From the NCBI GenBank assembly GCA_037127255.1, contig JBANSL010000018.1:12187175-12251174 (forward strand): a stretch of 64,000 bases of DNA, written 5' to 3'. Origin of the DNA: Persicaria tinctoria (lineage: Eukaryota; Streptophyta; Magnoliopsida; Caryophyllales; Polygonaceae). The position numbers and the translations under genes are program-made. Shown here in pieces: positions 11,014-22,426 of the stretch; position 1 is the first letter of the stretch, and every line of letters starts with the position of its first letter. The notes beneath the pieces were generated by a model. It had not been told where the DNA came from, ran no database searches, and saw only the letters and a list, made by a program, of their open reading frames with translations.

Positions 11014-11440
11014 ATGAAAAAATTCATAAAATTCAGTTTTGATGCCGCAATTAATAAATACAAAGGGTGTGGTATTGAAATTAATTCTCTAAATGAGCAG
11101 GGTCAAGAGTGGATCAGTGATGACGGTTGTGAGAGTTATTCAAATAAATTCAATTGCACCTTGGATGTGGTACAAGCAAAAGCAATCCTTTATGTTTTTT
11201 CAATTGGTTTTAGACGATGGTTTGCCACATATATTTGTGGATTTTGATTGTCAAATTGTTGAATTCTTTACCTGGAGATTAAAAACCCGTTTGAGGAATG
11301 TGTTGAGTATTATTTTGAAGAAGGTGGTGTCTGAGGTTAGAGATTTTTTAGATTGCATGATTGATCTTATGTTAGGAGGGCAGACAATTCAATCGCATGC
11401 TTATTTTCACACTCGAACTAGATTTGTTTCTACTTTTTAA
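11014..11440 (+). pseudogene. RNase H-like (RVT_3) domain fragment
   Basis: Two overlapping frames together read like the plant RVT_3/RNase H-like domain found at the end of LINE polyproteins and in many plant single-domain proteins. There is FDAAINKYKGCGIEI at the start, EAKAIL-type VQAKAILYVF, then HIFVDFDCQIVEFF and a closing SHAYFHTRTRFV. The frame changes near 11200 at a T-run, so no intact protein is made. The first catalytic aspartate block and the DCQ block are recognisable. It sits just before the Helitron 3' hairpin, suggesting capture of the fragment by that Helitron. Confidence 0.55.
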
Positions 11441-11723
11441 ACATTTTTATAGTTCTTCTTTATCTATTTGTTAGAAAATGATTATTTTTAACTAATGAGG
11501 GAGTTTTAATTTGATTTCAATAATAATCCTCTGGTATTTTTTTAAACTATATAAAAATTATAATAAGATTTAGATTATTATTTATGTTTGTAGTTGAATA
11601 TAGTTTATTTATTTATTTATTTAATGTTAATACTTTTTACATTTAAATATGAAAAAATGTTATAATTTGATCCTCCATAATATTTTTACATTAAACCCGT
11701 GCATTGCACGGGAAATGGACTAG

Positions 11724-13085
11724 TATAACATGCTATAAGAAATGCAAAATACATTAACCCTCGTTTTATTTTCCGTGTAGAGAAAGGTAATGATTACCTT
11801 CATTAATATAATTCATAATTAAGTTAAGATTCATTGATCACTATTCTAATCATTCTCCTTTTTTTCCCATTTTCATACCAAATTTTGTTACATTTTCCTA
11901 CATTATATTCCTTAATTTTAATAAGGATAACTATTACTTTTAGGATGGTATAATCATTCCCCTCATCATCGATCTTCTCTAAACTCACAAATAATGATGA
12001 TCATGTACATATATTTTATGTAAAATTTAATACATTTTCTTTCCGTTCCTTCTTGTATAAACAAACAAGCCCTAAAGTAAATCAACATTTGAATAACATG
12101 TTATAAAAGTTTCAAAATATATACTAACATGTATAAGATTGTAGAATGTGAAAAATGAAATTAAAAATAAAAGATCCATAACTTAATACTCAACATAAAC
12201 TAGAAAAACAAAAATAAAAGAAATAGCAGTTAAAATTTAGGTTTAACTTAACTGAATATAAACCAAATTAAATCAAACTGAACCCAAAATCGAAAATAAA
12301 ATTGAACTGAAACTCCTAGATTTAGTTTGGGTCCGATTAATTTGATTAATTCAATTCGGCCCAAAAATTCCCTTAAACAACAATCCTAAAAGGGATAAAA
12401 TAGCAAAAAAACAACAACAACAACAAGAGTTCACCAACCCCATGATAGGCAAAGGGTTGTTAGGATGAAATTGGAGGGAAGCGGAGAAAGATTTTCAAAG
12501 GGAGTCTCCATGTGGGGTTGGCCAACGACTCGATCCACCATCATTGAAATTATTAAAGCAATCCCAACTACCATCTTCAGATCTTCTAATCCTTCTATAT
12601 TAATTAATTATTAATTAATCTTTTCATAGGGCTGCTACTTGCTACGTACTGTTGCTAGTGCCATCTTTCGCTTCATATAATGGTAGTTCAAGTCCATATT
12701 CGATCATTACAAATTTACAATTATGTTTAAAGTGGTTAAATTTTGGTGGTGCAATTTTTTCCAAAAGGTAACATTTCCAAATGATAAACAAATTGTTTCC
12801 AAGTAAATTAAGAGAATATGATAGACATTAGATGGACTGATTTTTATGTTATAATTAGAAAAATCAAAACAACAAAACAAATGAGAAACAAGGAAGACAT
12901 GAATAAAGATAGTGAGGATCACACTATACATACTTGTAAAGGAATAAACTAGGAACTATTATTAAGGTGCTTATTTAAATTGTACAGTATTATTGTAATT
13001 ATTCAGCATGATTGGTTTCTTGTATCAACTATATATATATCTCCTTAATTGGAAATTCAATAATACACCACTGAATTATCTTATA
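11724..13085. other. Intergenic; end of a degraded Copia LTR
   Basis: Mostly featureless AT-rich DNA. Sequence from about 12960 to 13080 (ending AATACACCACTGAATTATC) directly precedes a Copia primer-binding site and is probably the end of a degraded LTR. At 12230-12370 there is another stretch of degenerate AACTGAA/TTCGG words without recognisable ends. Confidence 0.35.
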
Positions 13086-14800
13086 TGGTATCAGTCGCTT
13101 ATTCCTTTTCTCTGTTATCTGTAACCTCCATCAATGGCTTCCGCCACAAACCACTCCCTTCCTAATACGAATGAACCCCCAAACCTTTTATCCTTGTCCA
13201 ATTTCATAATGCCATGAAACTAAGACCCACAAATTATATTTTCTGGCAGTCCCAAATCAAGTCTATCCTCATTGGATATGACTTATTCAATTTTTTGGAT
13301 GACACCAATTAACCCAACTCCTCCCTCCACCATCACGTGTGATCAGTGGCGGAGCCAACAAAAATATTTCGTGGGGGGGGGGGGGGGGGGGCACAATTCA
13401 ATGATACATGTGTGATATAGTTTTGGATTGAATTGACATACAAAATTATATATAAAATAGGATAATAAATGATGTTATTTTAAGATAAAATATCATCAGT
13501 TTATGATAAAAACACTATTATTTTTTTCGCCCCTAAAAAAAGAAATATAAATATATAAATAAAATATCTGGAAAAAATTTAACTAAATAACTATATGAAA
13601 CACAATATAATAAACATTAAGTTAAGATTATGTTTGTTATATGAGCTAAGTAGCTAAAGTTTGGCTCGAGTTTTGTTCAATAAAAGCTCGGCTCAAGCAT
13701 CATTTACAAAATGAGTATGAGCACATTTTTATACTCGATTCAAAGCCCAGTTCGGCTCGATTGAAACTCAAATAGCACGAATTTTGTGAAATTTACAAAT
13801 TTCTCTTTGAAGTTATTATGTCATGAGAGCAAGTAAAGTTGCATGATACTTGGGAAAAAAAAACTCAGCTGAAGCTCGTTCATTTACTAAACAAGTCGAG
13901 TATGAGCTCAAATTCAAATATAGGTTCAACTCGAGCTTGACTTGTTTCTAAATGAGCTAAATATAATCAAACAATACAAGACTTGTTTGGCCCGAATAAC
14001 AACCCTAGTTAATATATATAACTTGTTGTACTCATAACATATAATAATGTATAACAATTAACAAAATATAAAAACTTTAAACTTGCGTGTAACTTCTTAT
14101 CTGATTGTCGAAATGATAAGTATAACCTCTTATTTTGAAATTCTCGAGATGAATTATAGTATGTGAATGTTAATTTAAGTAAAACATAAAAGCATTATAG
14201 TCTATTGAAATAAAATTAAAGTGATTAATATACCTTTAATTTTTAAACATTCATAACTTTTTACTCAAATGTTGGATTAAGGCGTATTATATATATCAAA
14301 ACGAAGCTATCAACGAGTAGAATACATCTAGGTAGATCGTCAACGGAGAGGAGGGGCACGTGACCCCCTAGGCCCCTCCTCAGCTCCGCCCTTGCGTGTG
14401 ATAACTCAGAGGTCCCTAACCCGGCTCACGCAACATGGATTCGACAGGATCAACTAATCTATGGGGTGCTCGTTTGCACTTTATCCACTTCGGTAGTCAC
14501 TTTAGTATCTCGAGCCGAAACCGCCCATTAGGCCTGAACAACCTTGCAAAATACATATGCTAAACCATCCCGCGCACACATCAATCTCCTCGAGGAGAAG
14601 ATGAAGACTCTCACCAAGGGTAGCCTCTTTGTCTCCGATTTCCTCCAACAAATCAAGGGTGTTGTTGATCTGCTGCCTTCCCTTGGTAAACCTCAAGACC
14701 TGAGGATGTCATTGATGCCATTCTAAAGGGGTTGGATTCTTCCTTCCGGACAGTTGTCGATGACGTTCATGCTCGGGACACCGCCATCACTTTATATAAT
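13086..14800 (+). pseudogene. Dead Copia gag, interrupted by a hAT element
   Basis: A primer-binding site TGGTATCAG (13086-13094) and an ATG at 13134 open a gag-like frame: MASATNHSLPNTNEPPNL and, after a frameshift, NYIFWQSQIKSILIGYDLF. The frame is split by the hAT element at 13344-14394. It resumes with YAKPSRAHINLLEEKMKTL and the LPSLGKPQD region, then another shift and FRTVVDDVHARDTAIT. This matches the UBN2-type gag of plant Copia elements. No pol remains downstream. It is old and inactive. Confidence 0.75.
13344..14394. mobile_element. hAT element, CAGTGGCGGAGCC type
   Basis: Begins CAGTGGCGGAGCCA and ends with the complement of CAAGGGCGGAGCTGA. The flanking 8-bp duplication is perfect, CGTGTGAT at 13336-13343 and 14395-14402. 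The 1,051-bp interior has no transposase frame, so it is a deletion derivative. It contains a 19-bp G run near 13373. It has inserted into the older Copia gag fragment. Confidence 0.9.
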
Positions 14801-16478
14801 AAAGTGACCAAAACATTTAAGAAAATTTGAAAACTTGACATTTTTTAATAATTTTTTATAACCTTTTACATATAAAAAGGGTCATGGGTGGTTCTTTGAA
14901 AGAAAGATAAATTAATGGGTGATTTTTTGCAAACTTTTCTTTTAAGTGTTGTTTTATGAAAAACTATCCTATTTTAAGGGCATGTTTTTAAAATGTGAAG
15001 TGCGGGCTTAAAGTCCACTTTACTATTTTAGTTTTTTTTATACTGTATAATTTAAAAATACATAAGTGAAATAAACGTGGTTTGAACCCGCAATTTATCC
15101 GAAATTTTGATTCTAAAACGCGGTCCAAACTTAACAAATTGTTCCATTGAATTGTTATAATACTGAGAATAATTGATTTTAGATTTTAAAATTTATGCAA
15201 TTTTATTCCGATCCATATATATTTATTATGTTTTTGTTTAGGTTATTTTGAATCCGACATTTTTCTAATCTTTTTCTTCTTATAGAACATCGTAAGTATA
15301 AATTTTGGCTATTCTTAGCTTGGCTACCCGAACTTTCTTATTTCTTATTTTCTCGAAGAAAAGACAACTCGAGTGCTCGATTTCTTATAACATATTTGTC
15401 TATTCACGTTAATCTATAAAGTAAATCGATAGTTTTGCTCCATGGTGGGGCTTGACTTCGTCTATCATCTTCGGCCATTTCCTGTTTGGTTTAGGTCTGC
15501 CTGGTTTCGATGTATTGTAGAGTGTGTTTGCTTGAGTTTGCACCTTTATGTATTGCTGTATGTTTTTTAGACGGTTTTCCGTCTGTCGGCTTGTCCGACC
15601 TTCAAGTTTCAGATATATCTGAACTCGAATTCTTACCTAATCAAAAAATAAAATAAAATAAAATAAAATAAAGTAAATCGATTCTTTCTTGCAATTAGCT
15701 TAGAGAATGGTGTTATTTCAAAGTGCATTGAGCAAGGAATGGGCCTTGAATTTGCATTATACATTTTTGGCTTGGCACACGTGTGATATTGGTCTTATTA
15801 TGCATGATCTATTTGCTTAAACTTTATGTGTCCTTTTATATTGACTTGTTGGGCCAATGGCCCATTTGAGTCCAGCCCAAAGTGAGGCTTTGAGTGTGTA
15901 TCGTGCATTTTTATTGTGGAAAATCACATATATATTGTATTTATGTCAAAGCAATCACATCAAAGTTTTAGTTTACATGAAATTAAGTACTACTTCTTTG
16001 AGCTATAGCAACTCGAACCCCTCATCGGCTTTTCAGCTAATCATTTCTTGATTTTGATAAATAGAGAGCGATCATCCATCAACAATTCAACTTGATCACT
16101 ATGAAAGATCAAAGTAGTTCTCATATGCATTCTAAATATGACAAGTAACCGCACCTTGTCTAGTTGCCTCACAAGATAGAAAAAAAGAAGGAAATGCTAA
16201 ATTTTTTATATATATATATATAAACAATTTAATTAACCAGTTTAGATATTATAATATAAAAAAAGTAAACTAGTTCAAAATTGGAAAGTATTTCTAAATT
16301 ATGGCTCTCTCTTATATTTTTATGACATAGAAATATCGTAATAGTATATATGGTATATATTGCTATTAAAAAAGGAAACTATATATCTTCAATCTATATG
16401 TATTTATATGTTCAAATTTTATATATACATATAAATCATTCAATTAATTAGACGATCGATCAATCAATTCAACCAGCC
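14801..16478. other. Intergenic and NHL gene upstream region
   Basis: No gene seen. There is an AAAAT pentamer repeat at about 15643-15673. The last 100 bases before the NHL start codon include TATATA runs that could serve as a TATA box, but the start of transcription cannot be fixed from sequence. Confidence 0.4.
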
Positions 16479-17042
16479 ATGAGTCCTGGACGTCGTAATG
16501 GTTGCTGTTGCTGGATCACCTTTGGCGTCCTGGTGATCGGCGCCTTGCTCGTCGCCGCCTTCTTGGCCCCAGACACTCCTTCAATCCCCGACTTCTTCAT
16601 CGACGATGCCTCCGTCTCCAACGACAGCCTCACCACCACCTTCCACCTCCAGGTCTCCGCCTACAACCCCAACGCCTTGTTCTTTTTCCACTACGACGAC
16701 GTATTGGTGGCGGTCTACCATAACACCAGCCTTTTAGCCAACGACATCTTGCCCGGCCCGTTCTCTCACCCCCCAAGGGCCCGTCTCACCCTCAGGGTGG
16801 ACCTCGTGGCCCCGAACGGGGATCTGGCGACCGTCGAAGGCCTGGGGGCTGCCCGGAGTGCTGCGGGGTCGACGGCGGACTTGGAAGTGAGGATGACGGC
16901 GAAGACTCAGTACAAGATTGCGGGATGGGAGAAGTCGCGGTCCGTGTTGACGGCCGCTTGCTCGCTGGTTAGGGTCAAGTTCAGCTCCTCTCCGGACGCC
17001 GCCAGGGAGGCCCACGGCTGTAGTGTCGACCTCATCTCTTGA
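16479..17042 (+). CDS. NDR1/HIN1-like (NHL) LEA-2 family protein
   Basis: A complete intronless frame of 187 residues. A short basic N-terminus (MSPGRRNG) is followed by a Cys cluster and one membrane segment (about residues 9-31, WITFGVLVIGALLVAAF). The outer part is a LEA-2-type beta domain: VSAYNPNALFFFHYDDV matches the conserved NPN...YD motif of NHL proteins. The protein would be a single-pass plasma-membrane or secretory-pathway protein. Relatives act in pathogen response and abiotic stress, but no specific role can be assigned here. The gene is strikingly GC-rich against its AT-rich surroundings, as is common for intronless members. The start is the first ATG of the frame, in the context GCCATGAGT. 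Confidence 0.85.
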   Translation: MSPGRRNGCCCWITFGVLVIGALLVAAFLAPDTPSIPDFFIDDASVSNDSLTTTFHLQVSAYNPNALFFFHYDDVLVAVYHNTSLLANDILPGPFSHPPRARLTLRVDLVAPNGDLATVEGLGAARSAAGSTADLEVRMTAKTQYKIAGWEKSRSVLTAACSLVRVKFSSSPDAAREAHGCSVDLIS

Positions 17043-17401
17043 TTTTTTTTTAAAAAAAATTTCTTAAATTATTTGAATTTTTTTTTTATATACGTACATT
17101 CCTTCATTCTGGTATATTAGTTAGTTTGCTGGTTTATCTTTAGGAGATTTTTTTTTAAAATAAAAGGATCCAAAGGTTTTTTTAATACGCGATAGGTAGT
17201 CAAGTCGTTGGATGAAAACCGCTTACACATACAATAGAAAAATAAAATACAAGCGACAAAGCAAAACTAAACCTGAATAACGATGCCAATCACTACCAAG
17301 AAGTATAACCTAAAAGAAAGCTCTAGCATGTGCTGACCAAAAAGAAAGCTCTAGCATGTAGAACAAGATTATAAAATTTAATGAAATATAATATCAATCA
17401 A
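17043..17401. other. NHL 3' flank, no other feature
   Basis: T-rich sequence just after the stop codon is probably 3' UTR. Two near-identical copies of AAAGAAAGCTCTAGCATGT lie about 25 bp apart near 17315-17360. Confidence 0.35.
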
Positions 17402-17814
17402 TCAATATATATAATACTAAAACAGAGGCGTGAAAATCCTATGTGGCGGGCTCTGGTGCGATTCGCTCACGTGTCGTATTCTGGTGCAATATAACCCGGG
17501 TCTTTGACACGTCAATTAATGATGATCCAATATATTTAAGTCACGTCAGACGATTACATCATCTATTTATACATGTGTCATCCTATGTGTCTATTTTAAT
17601 TGAAGATTAAATTTAATTTTTAATATAAATATTCAATCTATCTTTCTAGATCAATAATCTTATATCTTAATTAGGTAGAAAACTTATCATTTTAAATCAA
17701 TCTATCTAATATTCAACTTCATATTCTGGATTAAAGTGATTTATATATATATTCAACATTTGTTTTCGCACTAATATTTTATTGCTTGACCGATTCTTGG
17801 ATGGACATCTATAA
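17402..17814 (+). mobile_element. Helitron 5' part, interrupted
   Basis: Starts TCAATATATATAATACTAAA after an A and shares its first about 150 bp with the Helitron at 23136 (AACAGAGGCGTGAAAATCC, then TGGTGCGATT). Its own 3' hairpin is not found before the next Helitron begins at 17815, so it is truncated or split by that insertion. Confidence 0.55.
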
Positions 17815-18694
17815 TCTATACTATATATATAAAGTTGGGTGAAGCCCAATTAATTGCATATGTTAAATGCTTATAAATCTATCTAATATATATTTAACTT
17901 TAGATTAAAAAATCAAAAAGTTCATGTAGCTCATTTGTTTGTGGTGTAGTTCTTATTCTCTAGATCAAGGGTTCAAATCCCCTTAACAACATCATTTTAA
18001 CTTTTATTATTTTTTATGTCTTTTAAGTTTTATCTACTCCTTTTGTCCCATCTTTTAAACGGTTTTTTTATATGAGTGCAATAAATAAAAATAATAGAGA
18101 ACATGAAAGCACGTATTTCTTATGTTTAATATATATTATTCAATGGTTTCTTTTATAAGTGCAACAAAAAAAAGATTAGATGTAGTTTTATTTATAATTG
18201 TAATCTTTTTTGCTTATATAGTTGAATTGCATGTAGAAGTGAGTAAGAATATAATCTATACTATATATATAAAGTTGGGTGAAGCCCAATTAATTGCATA
18301 TATTAAATGCTTATAAATCTATCTAATATATATTTAACTTTAGATTAAAAAATCAAAAAGTTCATGTAGCTCATTTGTTTGTGGTGTAGTTCTTATTCTC
18401 TAGATCAAGGGTTCAAATCCCCTTAACAACATCATTTTAACTTTTATTATTTTTTATGTCTTTTAAGTTTTATCTACTCCTTTTGTCCCATCTTTTAAAC
18501 GGTTTTTTTATATGAGTGCAATAAATAAAAATAATAGAGAACATGAAAGCACGTATTTCTTATGTTTAATATATATTATTCAATGGTTTCTTTTATAAGT
18601 GCAACAAAAAAAAGATTAGATGTAGTTTTATTTATAATTGTAATCTTTTTTGCTTATATAGTTGAATTGCATGTAGAAGTGAGTAAGAATATAA
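17815..18694 (+). repeat. 440-bp tandem duplication (x2) at Helitron 5' end
   Basis: Unit 1 is 17815-18254 and unit 2 is 18255-18694. Both start at the Helitron 5' terminus TCTATAC and the units are nearly identical (CATATG versus CATATA at the same site). Each holds TAGCTCATTTG (17927, 18367) and GGTTCAAATCC (17970, 18410), about 43 bp apart, resembling polymerase III A and B boxes. Confidence 0.9.
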
Positions 18695-18854
18695 ATAGAG
18701 TCAAGTTAATATATTTGCAGAATTTTAAAGATAAATAAACATATTAAATCTTTTAGAGATAAAAATTATTAGTAATAAAATTACAATGATAATATATTAA
18801 TTAAAAATATATATTTAAAATAAGTCCCGTGCGTAGCACGGGCATGCTCACTAG
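17815..18854 (+). mobile_element. Helitron with duplicated 5' end
   Basis: Begins TCTATACTATATATATAAAG after an A. It ends with a hairpin CCCGTGC-GTA-GCACGGG (18826-18842), a short spacer, CTAG (18851-18854) and T, the standard Helitron 3' signature. The first 440 bp are present twice in direct tandem (17815-18254 and 18255-18694), differing at about one base. Each copy includes a tRNA-like stretch with A- and B-box-like words. There is no Rep/helicase frame, so it is a non-autonomous element. Confidence 0.8.
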
Positions 18855-20067
18855 TATAACAAGAAAAGTTGTGTGCAAGCCTCATTAATGTGTATCCAAT
18901 TTATTTTTTTCACAAAATTGTGTTCAACCATTTGGGCAATTGATTAGCCGTTTAACATTCACATATTAGCCGTTTAATTTGCTGTCATTCTTAAACTTGC
19001 CAAATTCATCAGCCGTTACTTACTTCACAAATTAGCCAGTTAATTTGTTGTCATTCAAATTGATCAGCCGTTTAATTTGGGCAATGGATTAGTCAGTTAC
19101 CTTCAAATTAATTCTCAAAATTTATTATATACAGCCGTTTCATACAAATCCTCAACACAAACATAATGTCATGTTGAATGTAAGGCTGTCTCCCGTTTGG
19201 TTCTTCCTCCTTCGTATATATATAGGGGTAATCACAACACAAACACAATGGAGCTCATGGTTTCAATTTAACATGTTTAGGAGAGGTTCAGTTTGAAATT
19301 AGATCATTAATTCATGGTTGTGTGATTTTTTTCGGTTTGGTATTTGCTTCTGCAGATTAGTACGGGAAAGAATGACAAGGGCCTGAAATTATACGATCGT
19401 CGCTATCTTAATACGGCACCAGTTATCCCATCGAAGAGTTGGCAGAGGGCGCGCAGTTCATATTTGGAGGTGGCCTACCCGAGTATGTATCTTCTTTGTA
19501 AATTTATATACATATATATAATTACAACTAAAGTTGTGTATGATTGGAAAGCCATGGTGTTCATGAGAGATCTAATTTGTTTTCCTTTAAAGGAATGTCC
19601 ACACTTCATCTAAGCATTTGGTGTAGTACAGTGAGTGTGCACAGATAACGTGAGAGTGATCCTTATACCATGAAAGGAGAGATCGAGAGCACAGTGAGTT
19701 TGCACAAATTCTCAATGTTGCAAAACAATATACACGAGGGATCATGTCAGGAGGATGGTAACAAGGTAGCACATGGAATTGCAATTAGACCTATATTTGT
19801 CATTCTTTGTTTTTTAATTTACAAGCACTGTAACAATGTTATCTTGACTCTTAAGATATGAATTGAGCAATTTGTTGTTTCTCAAAAAAAAAAAAAAAAT
19901 ATAGGTTATTGGTCTCATAAATTCTATGTTATTGGTCTAAAATTCTATGTTATTGGTCTCATAAATTCATGTCTCAATTACTCCCAATATTATATCAATT
20001 CAAACTGCAAAATTATAATTCCTTGAATTAAACATAATAAATGTTCCAATCTTCCAATTTATGTATA
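18855..20067. other. Intergenic with one exon-like fragment
   Basis: At 19353-19475 an open stretch follows an acceptor-like TTCTGCAG. It reads ISTGKNDKGLKLYDRRYLN and on to SKSWQRARSSYLEVAYPS. It looks like a captured or decayed exon, but I cannot name the parent gene. An A-run at about 19885-19900 lies downstream, and 19902-19970 holds about three tandem copies of a TTATTGGTCTCATAAATTC-type word. AGCCGTTTAATTTG-like words repeat at 18940-19090. Confidence 0.3.
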
Positions 20068-21581
20068 CTAGTAAGCATGCCCGTGCTACACACGGGACTT
20101 ATTTTAAATATGTATATTTAATTAATATATTATCATTACAATTTTATTACTAATAATTTTTATCTCTGAAAGTTTTAATATGTTTATTTATTTTTGAAAT
20201 TCGAGAGATATTAACTTGACTCTATTTTTCTTCTTACTCACTTCTACATGAAATTCAACGTACTATATAAGCAAAAAAAATGATAATTGCTTTAGAAATG
20301 CATGTGTTTAGATTTAAAACAAATTAAAAAAAATTAGTATAAACTTGAAAAATGTTATTCTTATAGAGGACATGTTTTAAATATATATTTTTAATTAATA
20401 TATTATCATTTTAATTTGATTACTAATAATTTTTATCTATAAAAGTTTTAATATGTTTATTTATTTTTGAAATTAGATAAATATATTAACTTGGTTCTAT
20501 TTATCTTTTTACTCACTTTTACATGCAATTCAACTATATAAGCAAAATAAAAATGACAATTGCTTTAGAAATGCATTATCTCTAAAAGTTTTAATATGTT
20601 TAATTTATTTTTGAAATTCGACAAATATATTAATTTGACTCTGTTCTTACTCACTTCTACATGAAATTCAACTATATAAGCAAAAAAAATGATAATTGCT
20701 TTAGAAAAATGGTTGCGTTTAGGTTTAAAAAAAATAATATACTATAAACTTGAAAAATGTTGTAATTATAGAGATTTGAGCCCTTGGCATGGTGGATTGG
20801 AACTATACCTATAACCAATAAGCTACAATAACTTTTTGTTTTCTTAAGCTAATATTAAATATATACTCCGTATTAGATTTATTTGTAAGTATTTAATAGG
20901 TGCAATTAATGGGCTTTCACCCAAAATTATATAGATAGTATAGATATTAATTTGACTCTGTTCTTACTCACTTCTACATGAAATTCAACTATATAAGCAA
21001 AAAAAAATGATAATTGCTTTAGAAAAATGGTTGCGTTTAGGTTTAAAAAAAATAATATACTATAAACTTGAAAAATGTTGTAATTATAGAGATTTGAGCC
21101 CTTGGCATGGTGGATTGGAACTATACCTATAACCAATAAGCTACAATAACTTTTTGTTTTCTTAAGCTAATATTAAATATATACTCCGTATTAGATTTAT
21201 TTGTAAGTATTTAATAGGTGCAATTAATGGGCTTTCACCCAAAATTATATAGATAGTATAGATATTAATTTGACTCTGTTCTTACTCACTTCTACATGAA
21301 ATTCAACTATATAAGCAAAAAAAAAATGATAATTGCTTTAGAAAAATGGTTGCGTTTAGGTTTAAAAAAAATAATATACTATAAACTTGAAAAATGTTGT
21401 AATTATAGAGATTTGAGCCCTTGGCATGGTGGATTGGAACTATACCTATAACCAATAAGCTACAATAACTTTTTGTTTTCTTAAGCTAATATTAAATATA
21501 TACTCCGTATTAGATTTATTTGTAAGTATTTAATAGGTGCAATTAATGGGCTTTCACCCAAAATTATATATATAGTATAGA
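20068..21581 (-). mobile_element. Helitron, minus strand, with tandemly repeated body
   Basis: On the minus strand it starts TCTATACTATATATATAA (right end, 21581) and ends with a hairpin around 20080-20096 (CCCGTGTGTAGCACGGG) followed by CTAG at 20068-20071. It belongs to the same family as the element at 17815 (shared TTGGGTGAA-AGCCCA start and GTGAGTAAGAA block). The 5' segment is present three times (boundaries near 20944, 21262 and 21581, period about 318 bp). A 3'-side segment also repeats at about 20099, 20373 and 20579. No transposition gene is present. Confidence 0.8.
20627..21581 (-). repeat. 318-bp tandem triplication at Helitron 5' end
   Basis: Three head-to-tail units, starting with TATTAATTTGACT at about 20628, 20945 and 21263. 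They differ mainly in the length of an A-run and, in the outermost copy, TATATATAG instead of TATAGATAG. Each unit carries a minus-strand tRNA-like stretch: TAGCTTATTGGTTATAGG as a good A box and GGGCTCAAATCTC as a B-box-like word. Confidence 0.9.
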
Positions 21582-22426
21582 TTTATTTATTTTATTTATT
21601 AAATTGAATGTCTTTAATTCAAAAAAAATTGAATCGCTTCTCATCTTCACCTTATAAATCTCATTGCCTCATAATTAAATAAGTACCTCATATATATGTT
21701 ATTCAATAGTATACATACCCTTATGTCATATCCTATAACTATTTCCTTCAAAGCAATCCTATACATTTGACATAGTTTGATTATTAAGGAACAAAAATAC
21801 GATAATGAAAAGAAGTCACATTAATTTTTACAATGATAAGTCACATTGATTTTTTTATATGCACATAATAATTCAAATTTATTGAACTTATCTCCTGTGC
21901 GTACACACGAACATAACTGGCCTCATTACATCTAATATTTTATCAATTTAAATTTCAAAATTATGGTTTCTTTAATAAAAATAATGTATATTTGTTCATC
22001 TTCCAAAATTTGTATATTATTAATTTAATTTATTTTTTGTATTAAATTAAATGTTTTGAATTCAAAGAAATAAATGACTCTCTTTTCATCTTCTAACTGA
22101 TTCAATATGTTAACTTTCTTGGATTCCAAGTAGTAATCTTCACCTCATAAATCTCATAGTCTCATAAATATATATCTAATAAATATCATATATGTTATTC
22201 AAAACTATATACACTCGGCTCTTAGGTCATACGTAGTATCTTATAAATTAATTTATTTTCTTGCAAAACAACTCTATATATTTGAAATATGATGGGTTGA
22301 TTAAGGGGAATAAAAACATGTGAATGAGAGAAGTTCATAGTTACCCTAAACAAAGAATTCATAAATAAATAAAAATTCTCGGTTGAGAAAAGCATGTCCC
22401 GTGCATCGCACGGACATGCTCACTAG
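21582..22426 (+). mobile_element. Helitron 3' end, 5' boundary unknown
   Basis: The right end has the hairpin CCGTGC-ATC-GCACGG in 22398-22414 and then CATGCTCACTAG ending at 22426, matching the 3' end of the element at 17815. The AT-rich sequence to the left contains no convincing TC start, so the 5' limit is only the edge of the neighbouring Helitron. Confidence 0.55.

Larger units (their letters stand above)
8877..11723 (+). mobile_element. Probable Helitron carrying an RNase H-like fragment
   Basis: The 3' end is a textbook Helitron terminus: a hairpin CCCGTGC-ATT-GCACGGG at 11696-11712, then a short spacer and CTAG (11720-11723), followed by T. The 5' end is less certain. A TC preceded by A at 8877 starts TCCTAAACAATACTAAAG, resembling the 5' ends of other Helitrons in this window (TCAATATATATAATACTAAA). 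Inside are a Stowaway MITE (9565-9801), the start of a possible hAT remnant near 10022, and a broken RNase H-like coding fragment next to the 3' end. No Rep/helicase frame is present, so it is non-autonomous. Confidence 0.55.
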
